Below, one piece after another: positions 25,540 to 33,902 of a DNA stretch of 43,147 bases; within the stretch, counting starts at the first letter, position 1; each line of letters begins with the position of its first letter. Source of the stretch: an uncultured bacterium. GTDB lineage: Bacteria > Cyanobacteriota > Vampirovibrionia > Gastranaerophilales > Gastranaerophilaceae. The stretch spans positions 1 through 43,147 of the forward strand of contig CANAIK010000008.1 of NCBI GenBank assembly GCA_947361225.1, in the 5' to 3' direction. The notes beneath the pieces were generated by a model. The model searched no databases. It saw nothing but the letters and a program-made list of their open reading frames with translations, and was not told the origin of the DNA. A program made the position numbers and the translations under genes.

Positions 25540-26415
25540 TTAACCCTTGATTTGGCTCATTACTTCAGATGCGAAATCGTCTTTTCTTTTTTCTAATCCT
25601 TCACCAAGAACATATCTTTCAAATCTTACAATTTCACATTTACCTTCAATTAGCTGAGCAATTGTTAAATCAGGATTTTTAACAAATTGTTGTTCTAATA
25701 AGCAACGTTGTGCCATTAATTTGTTAACTCTTCCTTCAACAATTTTTTCTCTAATATTCTCAGGTTTTTTAGCTAGGTCTTCTTTACCCATTTCAATTCG
25801 TTTTTCTTCTTCAATAACAGAGGCTGGGATTTCTTCTCTTGAAACGAATTCAGGAGCATTAGATGCAATATGCAGACAAATATCTTTAGTTAAAGATTCG
25901 TCGCAGTTTTTGCATTTAGCTTCCAATAAAACACCGATTTTACCATTGTGAATATAAGAATTAACGCAACAACCGGCATCGTATTTAGTGAATCTTCTAA
26001 TTGTAATTTTTTCACCGATTTTTGCAATTTTTTCCTTAACAACATTCTCAATTGGTTTTTTGCATTCGGGACATTCCATTGAAAGAAGTTCTTCAGTTGT
26101 TTTTGGGTTTAATTTGATAATTGCTCTTGCCATCATATTTGCAAATTCTTTAAAATCTTCATTTTTTGCAACAAAATCAGTTTCGCAGTTGATTTCAACC
26201 ATTGCACCGACTTTTCCTTCGATTGCAGAGGCAATTGTTCCTTCGGCTGCGATTCTACCCATTTTTTTATCAGCAGATGCCATGCCTTTTTGTCTTAACA
26301 ATTCAACAGCTTTATCCATATCGCCGTTTGTTTCAACAAGCGCTTTTTTAGCATCCATCATACCTGCGCCGGTTTTATCTCTCAATTCTTTTACCATAGA
26401 GGCTTTTATTTCCAT
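25540..26415 (-). CDS. tsf: elongation factor Ts with extra CxxC pairs
   Basis: A 291-residue EF-Ts, the nucleotide exchange factor for EF-Tu. The N-terminal UBA-like domain (VKELRDKTGAGMMDAKKALVE) and the conserved INCETDFVAKNEDF are intact, followed by the core and coiled-coil region. Unusually, Cys115-x-x-Cys118 (MECPECKK) and Cys168-x-x-Cys171 (AKCKNCDES) flank the conserved KIGEKITIRRF segment, with further Cys at 149, 150 and 180. Two CxxC knuckles of this kind suggest a bound metal, which is not a standard EF-Ts feature. It lies 25 nt after rpsB in the usual order, with AAGGAG before the ATG. Confidence 0.95.
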   Translation of the reverse strand: MEIKASMVKELRDKTGAGMMDAKKALVETNGDMDKAVELLRQKGMASADKKMGRIAAEGTIASAIEGKVGAMVEINCETDFVAKNEDFKEFANMMARAIIKLNPKTTEELLSMECPECKKPIENVVKEKIAKIGEKITIRRFTKYDAGCCVNSYIHNGKIGVLLEAKCKNCDESLTKDICLHIASNAPEFVSREEIPASVIEEEKRIEMGKEDLAKKPENIREKIVEGRVNKLMAQRCLLEQQFVKNPDLTIAQLIEGKCEIVRFERYVLGEGLEKRKDDFASEVMSQIKG

Positions 26416-26440
26416 AGTTTTTTCTCCTTAAATTCTTTAT

Positions 26441-27199
26441 TTAAGCTTCAACTGCAGCATTTGCATCACTTGCGTCAATGCGTTCAATTTTTCCTGTATT
26501 TTTAATATTATTTGCTCTTAGTTCTTTTCCTTCAAGAACCGCATCAGCCATTTTAGAAACAACCAATTTAATTGAGCGAAGTGCGTCATCGTTTCCGGGG
26601 ATGATATAATCGATTCCGTCGGTATTAGCGTTTGTATCAGCAAGACAAACAACAGGAATGTTTAGTTTGTTTGCCTCTTTAATTGCAATCAATTCTTTTG
26701 CTTGATCAACAACAACAAGAATGTCAGGCATACCTTTCATTTCTTTAATACCGCCCAAAGTTTTAGATAATTTTGCAACTTGACGATTAAGCTGAGCAAT
26801 TTCTTTTTTGGGAAGTTTATTAGCAGCCCCTGATTCTAAGAATGATTCAAGTTCTCTTAATTTGTTAACTCGACCTCTTATTGTTTCAAAATTGGTCATC
26901 ATTCCACCCAACCAGCGACGGTTGATAAAATAGCTGTTGCAACGAACCGCCTCTTGAGCTACAACGTCTACCGCTTGTTTTTTTGTACCTACGAAAAGTA
27001 CATTTTTTCCTTGAGAAGCGTATTTTCTAACAACTTCATAAGCTTTATCCAACAAATCGGATGTTTTTCTTAAATCGATAATATAAATCCCGTTTTTAGC
27101 ACCGAAAATATATTGTTTCATTTTCGGATTCCATTTTTGGGTCTGATGACCAAAATGCACACCTGCATCTAATAATTCTACTAAAGTAGCAACTGCCAT
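26441..27199 (-). CDS. rpsB: 30S ribosomal protein S2
   Basis: A 252-residue protein with [19 protein letters not shown], the classic S2 opening, [40 protein letters not shown] and the later [23 protein letters not shown]2 joins the back of the 30S head late in assembly and is needed for S1 binding. Transcription comes from 27311-27339 through a structured 100 nt leader, and tsf follows in the same operon. AAAGGA stands 10 nt before the ATG. Confidence 0.96.
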   Translation of the reverse strand: MAVATLVELLDAGVHFGHQTQKWNPKMKQYIFGAKNGIYIIDLRKTSDLLDKAYEVVRKYASQGKNVLFVGTKKQAVDVVAQEAVRCNSYFINRRWLGGMMTNFETIRGRVNKLRELESFLESGAANKLPKKEIAQLNRQVAKLSKTLGGIKEMKGMPDILVVVDQAKELIAIKEANKLNIPVVCLADTNANTDGIDYIIPGNDDALRSIKLVVSKMADAVLEGKELRANNIKNTGKIERIDASDANAAVEA

Positions 27200-27220
27200 A
27201 GTTTCTTGTCCTTTCTTTTT

Positions 27221-27286
27221 CCGGTTTAATCCCGACCCCTAGGCAAATAGGCTGGTTAAAAGAACCATAAGGAAATAATTATCCGG
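27221..27286 (-). ncRNA. structured rpsB leader (putative S2 autoregulatory element)
   Basis: In the minus-strand transcript CCGG (27283-27286) pairs with CCGG (27221-27224), extended by UAAU/AUUA. This closing stem encloses two hairpins, UGGUU/AACCA and CCUA/UAGG, giving a three-way junction. It ends about 22 nt before the rpsB ATG. Ribosomal S2 leaders are known in several phyla; whether this matches any described class was not tested. Confidence 0.5.
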
Positions 27287-27310
27287 AAAGGTAATCTAAT
27301 AACACTTAGA

Positions 27311-27339
27311 ATAATAATATAAACATTTTTTTAATGCAA
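27311..27339 (-). promoter_or_regulatory. promoter of rpsB-tsf
   Basis: On the minus strand TTGCAT (27334-27339), 17 bp, TATTAT (27311-27316). Start of transcription near 27304 gives a leader of about 105 nt that contains the three-way junction. Confidence 0.6.
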
Positions 27340-27350
27340 ATTGTTTATTA

Positions 27351-27379
27351 TTGACTTTTTGTTAGGTTTCCCTTACAAT
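27351..27379 (+). promoter_or_regulatory. promoter of the DtxR/MntR-type regulator
   Basis: TTGACT (27351-27356), 17 bp, TACAAT (27374-27379): near-consensus boxes with ideal spacing. The left arm of the operator lies in the spacer and touches the -10 box. Confidence 0.7.
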
Positions 27380-27401
27380 CAAAAAGTAAGGATAACCTGA
27401 C
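27361..27401. promoter_or_regulatory. inverted-repeat operator of the DtxR/MntR-type regulator
   Basis: GTTAGGTTTCCCTTAC (27361-27376) and GTAAGGATAACCTGAC (27386-27401) are complementary at 13 of 16 positions with a 9 nt spacer. The TTAGGT...ACCTGA half-sites recall DtxR-family operators. It overlaps the -10 box and the probable transcription start of the regulator gene, so bound repressor would shut off its own synthesis. Confidence 0.65.
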
Positions 27402-27403
27402 AA

Positions 27404-27769
27404 ATGATATCGAAAAGACTAGAAGACTACATTGAAGAAATTTATTTAGCAAAAAAAGAGAAAAAAGAGCTTAAAGCCGTTGATATTGCAAATAAATTCA
27501 ATATTTCAAGACCAACAGTCTCAGAAGCCTTAATTAAACTTGCGGATTTGGATTTAATAGTATACAAAGGTCGAAAAGGGATTGAAATTACCGACAAAGG
27601 GGTAGTTGAGGCACAAAAAATTATTAAAAAACATAGAATTCTCTACGATTTTTTTTATAAGATATTAAAAATCGATAAAAAAACGGCAAACGACAACGCT
27701 TGTCGAATTGAACACGTTATTGACGATATTGTAATTGAAAAAATTAAAGAGCTTAAGGAAAATGATTAA
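27404..27769 (+). CDS. DtxR/MntR-family metal-dependent transcriptional regulator
   Basis: A 121-residue repressor of MntR length, lacking the SH3-like third domain of DtxR. The winged helix-turn-helix is AVDIANKFNISRPTVSEALIKL, followed by the wing KGRKGIEITDKG. Metal-site positions align with Bacillus MntR: Asp8, Glu11, His77, and Glu103-His104 in ACRIEH. The residue equivalent to MntR Glu99 is Cys100, as in iron-responsive DtxR (Cys102), so the site is mixed Mn/Fe type. It probably represses its own promoter through the 27361-27401 operator, and the downstream membrane protein gene overlaps it by 8 nt. The metal sensed cannot be decided from sequence. Confidence 0.88.
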   Translation: MISKRLEDYIEEIYLAKKEKKELKAVDIANKFNISRPTVSEALIKLADLDLIVYKGRKGIEITDKGVVEAQKIIKKHRILYDFFYKILKIDKKTANDNACRIEHVIDDIVIEKIKELKEND

Positions 27770-28733
27770 TAAAATTAAAACATTAGGAAAATTTTTAGAC
27801 CAGCCGATTCTAATTTCAAAACTTGATAAATCAATGCCCAAAATTATGCTTGGGGGCGGAGTTTTTGCGTTGGGAAAAATAGGTAAAGATATATTCGAAA
27901 AAAAAGATAAGTCGCAAGAAGAAAAAAAACAAGAATTTACAAACAAAGCCCTGGTTCTAACTTTTGCAATTATAAGTTCTTTATTGGCTCCTAAAATCGC
28001 ATCAAAATTAACAAAAAGGAATCCTTTAGAAAGTTATAATCAAATTGTTAACAATAATAAAAAAATAATTAATGAATATATTAAGAATAACAATTTAAGT
28101 GAAAAAACCAAAAAAATCCTTGATAAAGCAAAGGAAAAAACGCTCAACTACAAAGAAGTCGAGTTCTTAATCAACAATTCGGATAAAAATTTTATTAATA
28201 AATTGATTCCCAATCCCGATAATATTCAATCAAAGGATATTTTTAAAGAAATCGGATATTTGTCTATTTATGGCGCAACCTCTGTTGTTGGAGGAATTTT
28301 AGGTGGTGTTGGAGCGGATATTATCACAAAAGAGGATTACAAAAAAAGAGTTCCTGATAAAATTAATGAAGGAATTTATCAATACCTTGCTAATATTTTT
28401 ATGTGTAATATTGGCGCAGGAGGCGCTTTAGCGATTCTAGAGAAATTAAATATAGATTCTAAAGGTAAAAGAGCTCTTGGAATGACTTTAGGGATAATTT
28501 TAACAGGAGTTGTCGGGGGATCAAAAATTGCTAATTTAATTTCAAAAAAATTGATAAATCCGCTTCAAAAAGAGGAACCCAGGGAAAGAAAACCGGAACT
28601 TGTCGACTTAGGGCTGCATACAGACGATATTGCAACAGTTTCTTTGTTATCCGGATTAAAATGGATTGAACCCGCTTTACCTGTATTATACTCGGTTTCA
28701 GGGTATAAATCAGGAATCGGATATCGAAACTAA
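27762..28733 (+). CDS. unrecognised membrane protein coupled to the metal regulator
   Basis: About 323 residues from the ATG at 27762, which overlaps the end of the regulator gene by 8 nt; an in-frame TTG at 27735 is less likely. Several Gly/Ala-rich membrane segments are visible: IMLGGGVFALGKIG (about 27-40), ALVLTFAIISSLLAP, ISIYGATS-like VVGGILGGVGADI, ANIFMCNIGAGGALAIL and GMTLGIILTGVVGG. A charged helical stretch lies between the second and third. I do not recognise the family and see no metal-ligand cluster typical of NRAMP, ZIP or FeoB. Co-transcription with a metal repressor suggests a metal-related function, but this is inference. Confidence 0.7.
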   Translation: MINKIKTLGKFLDQPILISKLDKSMPKIMLGGGVFALGKIGKDIFEKKDKSQEEKKQEFTNKALVLTFAIISSLLAPKIASKLTKRNPLESYNQIVNNNKKIINEYIKNNNLSEKTKKILDKAKEKTLNYKEVEFLINNSDKNFINKLIPNPDNIQSKDIFKEIGYLSIYGATSVVGGILGGVGADIITKEDYKKRVPDKINEGIYQYLANIFMCNIGAGGALAILEKLNIDSKGKRALGMTLGIILTGVVGGSKIANLISKKLINPLQKEEPRERKPELVDLGLHTDDIATVSLLSGLKWIEPALPVLYSVSGYKSGIGYRN

Positions 28734-28765
28734 ATCCTCTATTAAAATGAAGTTTTATTAAAAGG

Positions 28766-28795
28766 TTGAAAAATAAATAGGGTAACCAATAAAAT
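28766..28795 (+). promoter_or_regulatory. candidate promoter for the gene at 28802
   Basis: TTGAAA (28766-28771), 18 bp, TAAAAT (28790-28795), ending 6 nt before the ATG with no Shine-Dalgarno. This is another possible leaderless arrangement. Confidence 0.4.
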
Positions 28796-28801
28796 ATAAC
28801 T

Positions 28802-29332
28802 ATGGACTATATTGATCAAATGGAAAAACTATACAAATTTTTCGCACTCACTTTGAGCGCTGAACAAATGTATAGAACAATAGAACTTAAAAGAAAATTT
28901 AGCAACGACCTAAATCTTCTTGGATGTTTTATAAAAGATTTTTTAACAATTGAGAATTCTTTTAAAGTTCCGCTTGATGAGAATATATATACTGAATTTG
29001 TATTATATTATGAAAAAAATATACATAATTTAGACGATATTTTATTAAAACTTAAAAACTACTCAAAACATTTCTTGGACATTGTCTTTGAAACCGTTGA
29101 TAATAAAGATTTTGAGGGGTATATTCAAACAATAAATTCTTGTTATTTTATTGAAGTTTATCCGTATTTAATCAAGATTTTTGATGATTTTTACAACCAA
29201 AGAGTGGATGACAAAAACACTAAAATAATGTTAGAATCTTTAGTAAATATTGTTATTAAAAGATTTGAGAATCCAAATTTAAACAATAATGATATATTCG
29301 AGGAAATTAAGATTGAAAGGTTAGCAAGCTAA
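28802..29332 (+). CDS. hypothetical helical protein preceding obgE
   Basis: A 176-residue protein of unknown family. It is acidic and almost entirely helical by composition, rich in Leu, Asp, Asn, Phe and Tyr, without signal peptide or membrane segment. No catalytic motif is visible. Its stop codon is followed directly by the obgE ATG (TAAATG), so the two are probably translated together and may be functionally linked to ribosome assembly or growth control. That link is inference from the arrangement only. Confidence 0.75.
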   Translation: MDYIDQMEKLYKFFALTLSAEQMYRTIELKRKFSNDLNLLGCFIKDFLTIENSFKVPLDENIYTEFVLYYEKNIHNLDDILLKLKNYSKHFLDIVFETVDNKDFEGYIQTINSCYFIEVYPYLIKIFDDFYNQRVDDKNTKIMLESLVNIVIKRFENPNLNNNDIFEEIKIERLAS

Positions 29333-30613
29333 ATGAGTGCTTTTATTGACAAAGCTAAAATAAAAGTAGTCTCCGGTGCCGGTGGCAACGGTGCTTTAGC
29401 TTGGCGTCGAGAAAAATACGTCGATAAAGGCGGACCTTTCGGAGGAGACGGAGGCAAAGGAGCCGATGTTTACTTTATTGCAACATCCGATATGTCAACA
29501 TTATTGGATTTTACTCATAAATCTGTTTACAAAGCCCAGAATGGAGAAAACGGGAAAAGTAAAAATTGCCACGGGAAAAACGGGGCTGATTTATACATTA
29601 AAATGCCCGTTGGGGTTGTTGTTAGAGATTTAAAAACAAATAAACTAATTGCCGATTTAGATACAGAAGGAAAAACCGTATTAATTGCAAAAGGTGGACG
29701 AGGCGGTAGAGGAAACGCTCGTTTTGCAACAGCTCAAAAAAGAGCTCCACAATTCTGCGAACCCGGTGAACCTTCAATTGAACGTGAGCTGGAATTAGAA
29801 TTAAAACTTATAGCAGACGTAGGGCTTTTGGGACTTCCAAATGCCGGAAAATCAAGTTTAATAAGCGTTGTAAGTGCCGCTAAACCAAAAATTGCCGATT
29901 ATCCTTTTACAACCTTGATTCCAAACTTGGGAGTCGTAAGAAAACCCGAAGGTGACGGATTTGTAATGGCAGATATCCCCGGGTTAATCGAAGGAGCCTC
30001 AGCGGGTCTTGGTTTGGGTCACGAATTTTTAAGACACGTTCAAAGATGTAAATTATTGTTACACGTTATTGATATGGCAAATGAATCCAATATTGAGAAT
30101 TACAAAAAAATCAACAGTGAACTGGAAAAATTTGATTCTCAATTATCTCAAAGAAAACAAATTGTCGTTCTTAATAAAAGTGATATTGTTGACGAGGAAC
30201 AAATAGAATCAATAAAAGAAAAATTTTTACAACTAAATAATGAAGTTTTTGTAATATCAACAGTTACCCATAAAGGAGTTAAAGAACTTCTGGATAGAAT
30301 TTACATTGCTTTAGAGGAAATTGAAGATATTAGAATTGAATTAGACATTGAAGAAGATTTAGAATCATACAACAACGACGATTCTAATTATGAAATTGTA
30401 AAACTTAATAAAAACACGTATAATATTACAGGAGGGAAACTAAAAAGACTAGCGTCTGTTACAGATATAAAAAATAGCGCACAAATGAAAAGATTCACAA
30501 ATATTCTTGACGCTATGGGAGTGTACGAAAACCTTAGAACACGGGGGATTCAGAACAATGACACAATAATTGTAGCAGGAATTGAACTAGCCTATAATGA
30601 TGATTATTATTAA
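29333..30613 (+). CDS. obgE: Obg/CgtA GTPase
   Basis: A 426-residue GTPase with all three Obg domains. The glycine-rich N-terminal domain (GAGGNGALAWRREKYVDKGGP, GGRGGRGNARFATA) fills about 1-158. The G domain has G1 GLPNAGKSS, switch region DYPFTTL, G3 DIPGLIEGAS and G4 NKSD. The C-terminal OCT domain (from about 345) includes RFTNILDAMGVYENLRTRGI. Obg binds the 50S subunit and ppGpp and is essential in most bacteria for large-subunit maturation. No terminator separates it clearly from the secretion operon, which has its own promoter 7 bp downstream. Confidence 0.95.
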   Translation: MSAFIDKAKIKVVSGAGGNGALAWRREKYVDKGGPFGGDGGKGADVYFIATSDMSTLLDFTHKSVYKAQNGENGKSKNCHGKNGADLYIKMPVGVVVRDLKTNKLIADLDTEGKTVLIAKGGRGGRGNARFATAQKRAPQFCEPGEPSIERELELELKLIADVGLLGLPNAGKSSLISVVSAAKPKIADYPFTTLIPNLGVVRKPEGDGFVMADIPGLIEGASAGLGLGHEFLRHVQRCKLLLHVIDMANESNIENYKKINSELEKFDSQLSQRKQIVVLNKSDIVDEEQIESIKEKFLQLNNEVFVISTVTHKGVKELLDRIYIALEEIEDIRIELDIEEDLESYNNDDSNYEIVKLNKNTYNITGGKLKRLASVTDIKNSAQMKRFTNILDAMGVYENLRTRGIQNNDTIIVAGIELAYNDDYY

Positions 30614-30619
30614 AATCAC

Positions 30620-30647
30620 TTTGACAAATTGAAAAGTCATAGTAAAC
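30620..30647 (+). promoter_or_regulatory. promoter of the secretin/GspE/GspF operon
   Basis: Consensus TTGACA (30620-30625), 16 bp, TAAACT (30642-30647). The leader to the first ATG at 30705 would be about 50 nt. Confidence 0.55.
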
Positions 30648-30704
30648 TAAAAGTAAAAAGAGTAAAGTAGTTAATTAGTATATAGAATAAGAGTTTATAG
30701 CCAA

Positions 30705-31934
30705 ATGTTTTTTGAAGATGAAAAAGATATCATAGGTAACAACAATCAAGACGTAGATTTAATACAAAGCAATGACTTTGATGACATTCTAAACGAAGGT
30801 CCCGATGATTTAATATCTATTAAATCTGCATCTGAACAATCAAGTGAACTTAACGACACGGATGAAATTCCTGGTTTGTCGTCTATTAATTTAGAAGATG
30901 AGCTCAAGTTTGTCGATGACGCTGAAGACGATGATGTTGATGAAGAAGAACTTGCACGAATTTTAAGTGAAGACGAAACTTCGCCAAGACAAAAAGCTTT
31001 TGATGCTTTTGGAACATCAACAAATGAATCAAATCAAGAATCCGAACAAGAATTTGATTTAGAACAGCAGCTTAAGGACTTGAATATTCAACAGGAAAAC
31101 GAGGATCCTGAACCCAAGGAAGAATTGGATGACGACGACGATGATATTCCTTTCCGTCCTAATGCTAAAGCTGCAAAGAAGAATTCCCTCGGTCCTGTTA
31201 TGGTAGCCGTTACGCTTGGAGCTTTAGTTGTAGCAGGAAGTTATTTTGTTATTAATAATGTTAAAGATACATTATTAGCTAAAAATAAACCTGTTATTCA
31301 AAACACTCAGCAAAATTATGAAGAAACCACGCAGGAGAATATTCAAGAAGTTCAAGAAGAAAATATTATTCCTGTTGTAAGTGAAGAAGAAATAAGTTCA
31401 GTTAAGCCTGATGAAAAGAAAAGCACAATTGATGTGGATTCAGCAGGAAGAGTTGATCCGTTTATGCCTTTGCAAAAATACATTGCAACAGAAGTAGAGG
31501 CTCAAGACAACACAATTGATTACAGCAAGGCGGGTGTTTTAGAGGCTCCTGCAAAATATGGTGAAACTGACGAACCAACTAAAAATCTATTAAAAATTGC
31601 GGTTTCAGGTATTATGTATGACGATGTTAAGCCCAGCGCAATTATATCCTTCGAAGACAATGATTATTTTGTTCAAAAAGGCGACAAATTAGATGATTAT
31701 CGAATTGTAGATATCACAAGAAGCGGAGTTAAGATTGCGTTAGGAAAAAATATCTACAAAGCTAATATCGGTGAAGAATTCAAAATATCATCTTTCTATG
31801 GAAACACAACTTACATCCCGACTAAACACGGTAGCATAAGACAATATCAACTGCTTACCAAAGAAGGTGCAAGCAAAGATCCATATAAAAGAAATTATAC
31901 ATCAGAAGACGATATTGAAGTAATTCCAGACTAA
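30705..31934 (+). CDS. GspC/PilP-like inner-membrane protein
   Basis: A 409-residue bitopic protein. Residues 1-155 are very acidic (runs of Asp/Glu, cytoplasmic), a single membrane helix follows at about 160-185 (GPVMVAVTLGALVVAGSYFV), then a periplasmic part. That part contains GRVDPFMPL near 248, like the GRxDPF motif of PilP/GspC-type linkers, and a compact beta domain (about 295-370: KIAVSGIMYDDVKPSAI, FVQKGDKLDDYRIVDI) resembling the HR domain that docks on the secretin. It precedes the secretin gene by 48 nt. The long acidic cytoplasmic tail is unusual for either family. Confidence 0.75.
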   Translation: MFFEDEKDIIGNNNQDVDLIQSNDFDDILNEGPDDLISIKSASEQSSELNDTDEIPGLSSINLEDELKFVDDAEDDDVDEEELARILSEDETSPRQKAFDAFGTSTNESNQESEQEFDLEQQLKDLNIQQENEDPEPKEELDDDDDDIPFRPNAKAAKKNSLGPVMVAVTLGALVVAGSYFVINNVKDTLLAKNKPVIQNTQQNYEETTQENIQEVQEENIIPVVSEEEISSVKPDEKKSTIDVDSAGRVDPFMPLQKYIATEVEAQDNTIDYSKAGVLEAPAKYGETDEPTKNLLKIAVSGIMYDDVKPSAIISFEDNDYFVQKGDKLDDYRIVDITRSGVKIALGKNIYKANIGEEFKISSFYGNTTYIPTKHGSIRQYQLLTKEGASKDPYKRNYTSEDDIEVIPD

Positions 31935-31982
31935 CAAAAAGTATTGATAAAGATAAAATTATTAAATCTAGGAGAAGAATAA

Positions 31983-33890
31983 ATGCAAAATTTTAGACCG
32001 GGCAGCATAGCTAAAACTTGTTTAACTCTACTAAGTTTAACGCTGTTAACACAAACGGTTTTCGGGTATGAAAATAACAGGGTTGCTTATGTAGATACAA
32101 CAAATTCTTATATGTATCAAACTGCTGATGCAGGTAGCATATTGAATCTAAACTCAATTGACGCTAGAGGCATAGAATCAACTTTTAAATTAGATTCTGC
32201 TCCAACAATAAGCAATTCAAAAGCTAAAGTTAATATGTCTTTAAGAGATTCAGATATAAGACAAGCATTAAGAATGCTTGCAGATAAAGCAAAAGTAAAT
32301 ATCGCTTTTGATGAATCGGTTGAAGGTAAGATTACGTTAGATTTAAATAATATCAATATCAACGATGCTTTTATGGTTATATTTAAATCATCTCAACTGA
32401 CTTATACATTCGAAAACAACTGCTTAACCGTTATGACTTTAGAGGCATACAAAAAAGCAGGTTTTACAAGACAGAATATGACAGCACTTCCTATTAAATA
32501 TGTAAACTCGGAAAGTGTTGCGGATTTCTTGAATAAAAATATATTCAAATCAGATATTTTCGGACTTTCAAATCGTCCTATAGTTACAGCGAACCCAAGA
32601 ACAAACCAAATTATCGTTTTTGGAAGTAATGCTGATGTTAACGCAATTAAAAGAGTATTACCTATCTTAGATACAAAACCGTTGATTAACAATTTTAAAG
32701 TTAATCACACAACCCCCAAAGAAATGGCAACTTTAATTTGCGATTCTTTGTTCTATAAATCAGGTAGTGAAGGTGATACAAAAACAGAAGAAAGAACAAA
32801 CTCGGCAGATTCCGAAGATTCAGATGTTATTCTTGGAGGTGGTGTAGTTGCTTGTCGTGATACATCTGATGATTTTCGCAACAGCTCAAGCGATGAAGAT
32901 AACTTATCCTCCTTTAAAGCTGCTCCTTTAACTGTTACCTATTTCCCCGAATTAGGTAAAGTTGGAACTTCGGGTGGTTCTGTTGAACAAGCTGAAATTA
33001 TTAAAGAATTTATCAAAGAACACGATAAAAAACAACTTATGGCTTATATCGAATTATCGGTTATCGAGCTTAATGAAACCGGATCTAAAGAATTCTCAAA
33101 CGAATGGAACCTATGGACTCCATTTATTTCACTTGGTTTCAGCCCATCAACCGGTTTATCGACAAGTTCTGTTTCGCCTTTCTTTATCTGGGGTGATACT
33201 TTCCCAAAAACAGTCACCACAACAACAAGCAATGGTCAAACCGAAACAACTACAAGTGAAACAACTTATGTTACTAAAACAAACAATAAAGCTTTAACAT
33301 ACACACTTCAATATCTTGTTGAAAACGGCAACGGTCGTGTGTTAACCAATCCTAAATTAATGGTTACAAACGGTAAAAAAGCAACAATCGATATGACAAG
33401 TGACTATGTAAAATCAGTTACAAGCCAAATTCTACAAGGCTCTGACACTGTTACAAGCGCAACTCAAAGAACATATGATATAGGATCGGACGAAGGTTTG
33501 TTAATTGAAATCACTCCTTTTATCTCTCCTGACGGATATGTTTCAATGAATATTTCACCTGAATTTGCAACAATTAAACAACAAGTATACGCTGAAAACG
33601 ATGCAGGAAGACAAGAATTAGCGGCAACATTGTTACAAAGACGTGATTTAGAGTTGAAAAACATAAGAATTAAAGACGGTGAAACTCTTGTATTAGCCGG
33701 TTTAATTAAAGAAAACGAATCACAATCAGTAAAGAAAATGCCGATTTTATCAGATCTTCCCTTTATTGGCGCATTCTTTAGAGGAAACTCAAGCAGCAAA
33801 GCCAGAGAAGAATTGGTAATCGTGGTAACACCACACATTGTAAAAGACAATCAAGACGTAGCTGAAGAAGAAAAAATATATAATCTATAG
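31983..33890 (+). CDS. secretin (PilQ/GspD family outer-membrane channel)
   Basis: A 635-residue protein with a signal peptide (LTLLSLTLLTQTVFG). An STN/N0 domain at about 80-150 has VNMSLRDSDIRQALRMLADK, PilQ-like in sequence. An N1-type domain follows (LPIKYVNSESVADFL, NPRTNQIIVFGS). The C-terminal secretin core (about 350-625) holds VLTNPKLMVTNGKKATI, LQRRDLELKNIRIKDGETLVLAGL and MPILSDLPFIGAFFR, ending EELVIVVTPHIV. It forms the outer-membrane ring of a type II secretion or type IV pilus machine. No pilotin is seen. AGGAGAAG precedes the ATG. Confidence 0.92.
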   Translation: MQNFRPGSIAKTCLTLLSLTLLTQTVFGYENNRVAYVDTTNSYMYQTADAGSILNLNSIDARGIESTFKLDSAPTISNSKAKVNMSLRDSDIRQALRMLADKAKVNIAFDESVEGKITLDLNNININDAFMVIFKSSQLTYTFENNCLTVMTLEAYKKAGFTRQNMTALPIKYVNSESVADFLNKNIFKSDIFGLSNRPIVTANPRTNQIIVFGSNADVNAIKRVLPILDTKPLINNFKVNHTTPKEMATLICDSLFYKSGSEGDTKTEERTNSADSEDSDVILGGGVVACRDTSDDFRNSSSDEDNLSSFKAAPLTVTYFPELGKVGTSGGSVEQAEIIKEFIKEHDKKQLMAYIELSVIELNETGSKEFSNEWNLWTPFISLGFSPSTGLSTSSVSPFFIWGDTFPKTVTTTTSNGQTETTTSETTYVTKTNNKALTYTLQYLVENGNGRVLTNPKLMVTNGKKATIDMTSDYVKSVTSQILQGSDTVTSATQRTYDIGSDEGLLIEITPFISPDGYVSMNISPEFATIKQQVYAENDAGRQELAATLLQRRDLELKNIRIKDGETLVLAGLIKENESQSVKKMPILSDLPFIGAFFRGNSSSKAREELVIVVTPHIVKDNQDVAEEEKIYNL

Positions 33891-33902
33891 TAGTAAACAA
33901 AA

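Noticed and set aside
25721-26431. Plus-strand open frames antisense to tsf
   Set aside because: Low-complexity Ser/Ile/Phe-rich translations are typical shadows of a conserved gene; EF-Ts on the other strand explains the region fully.
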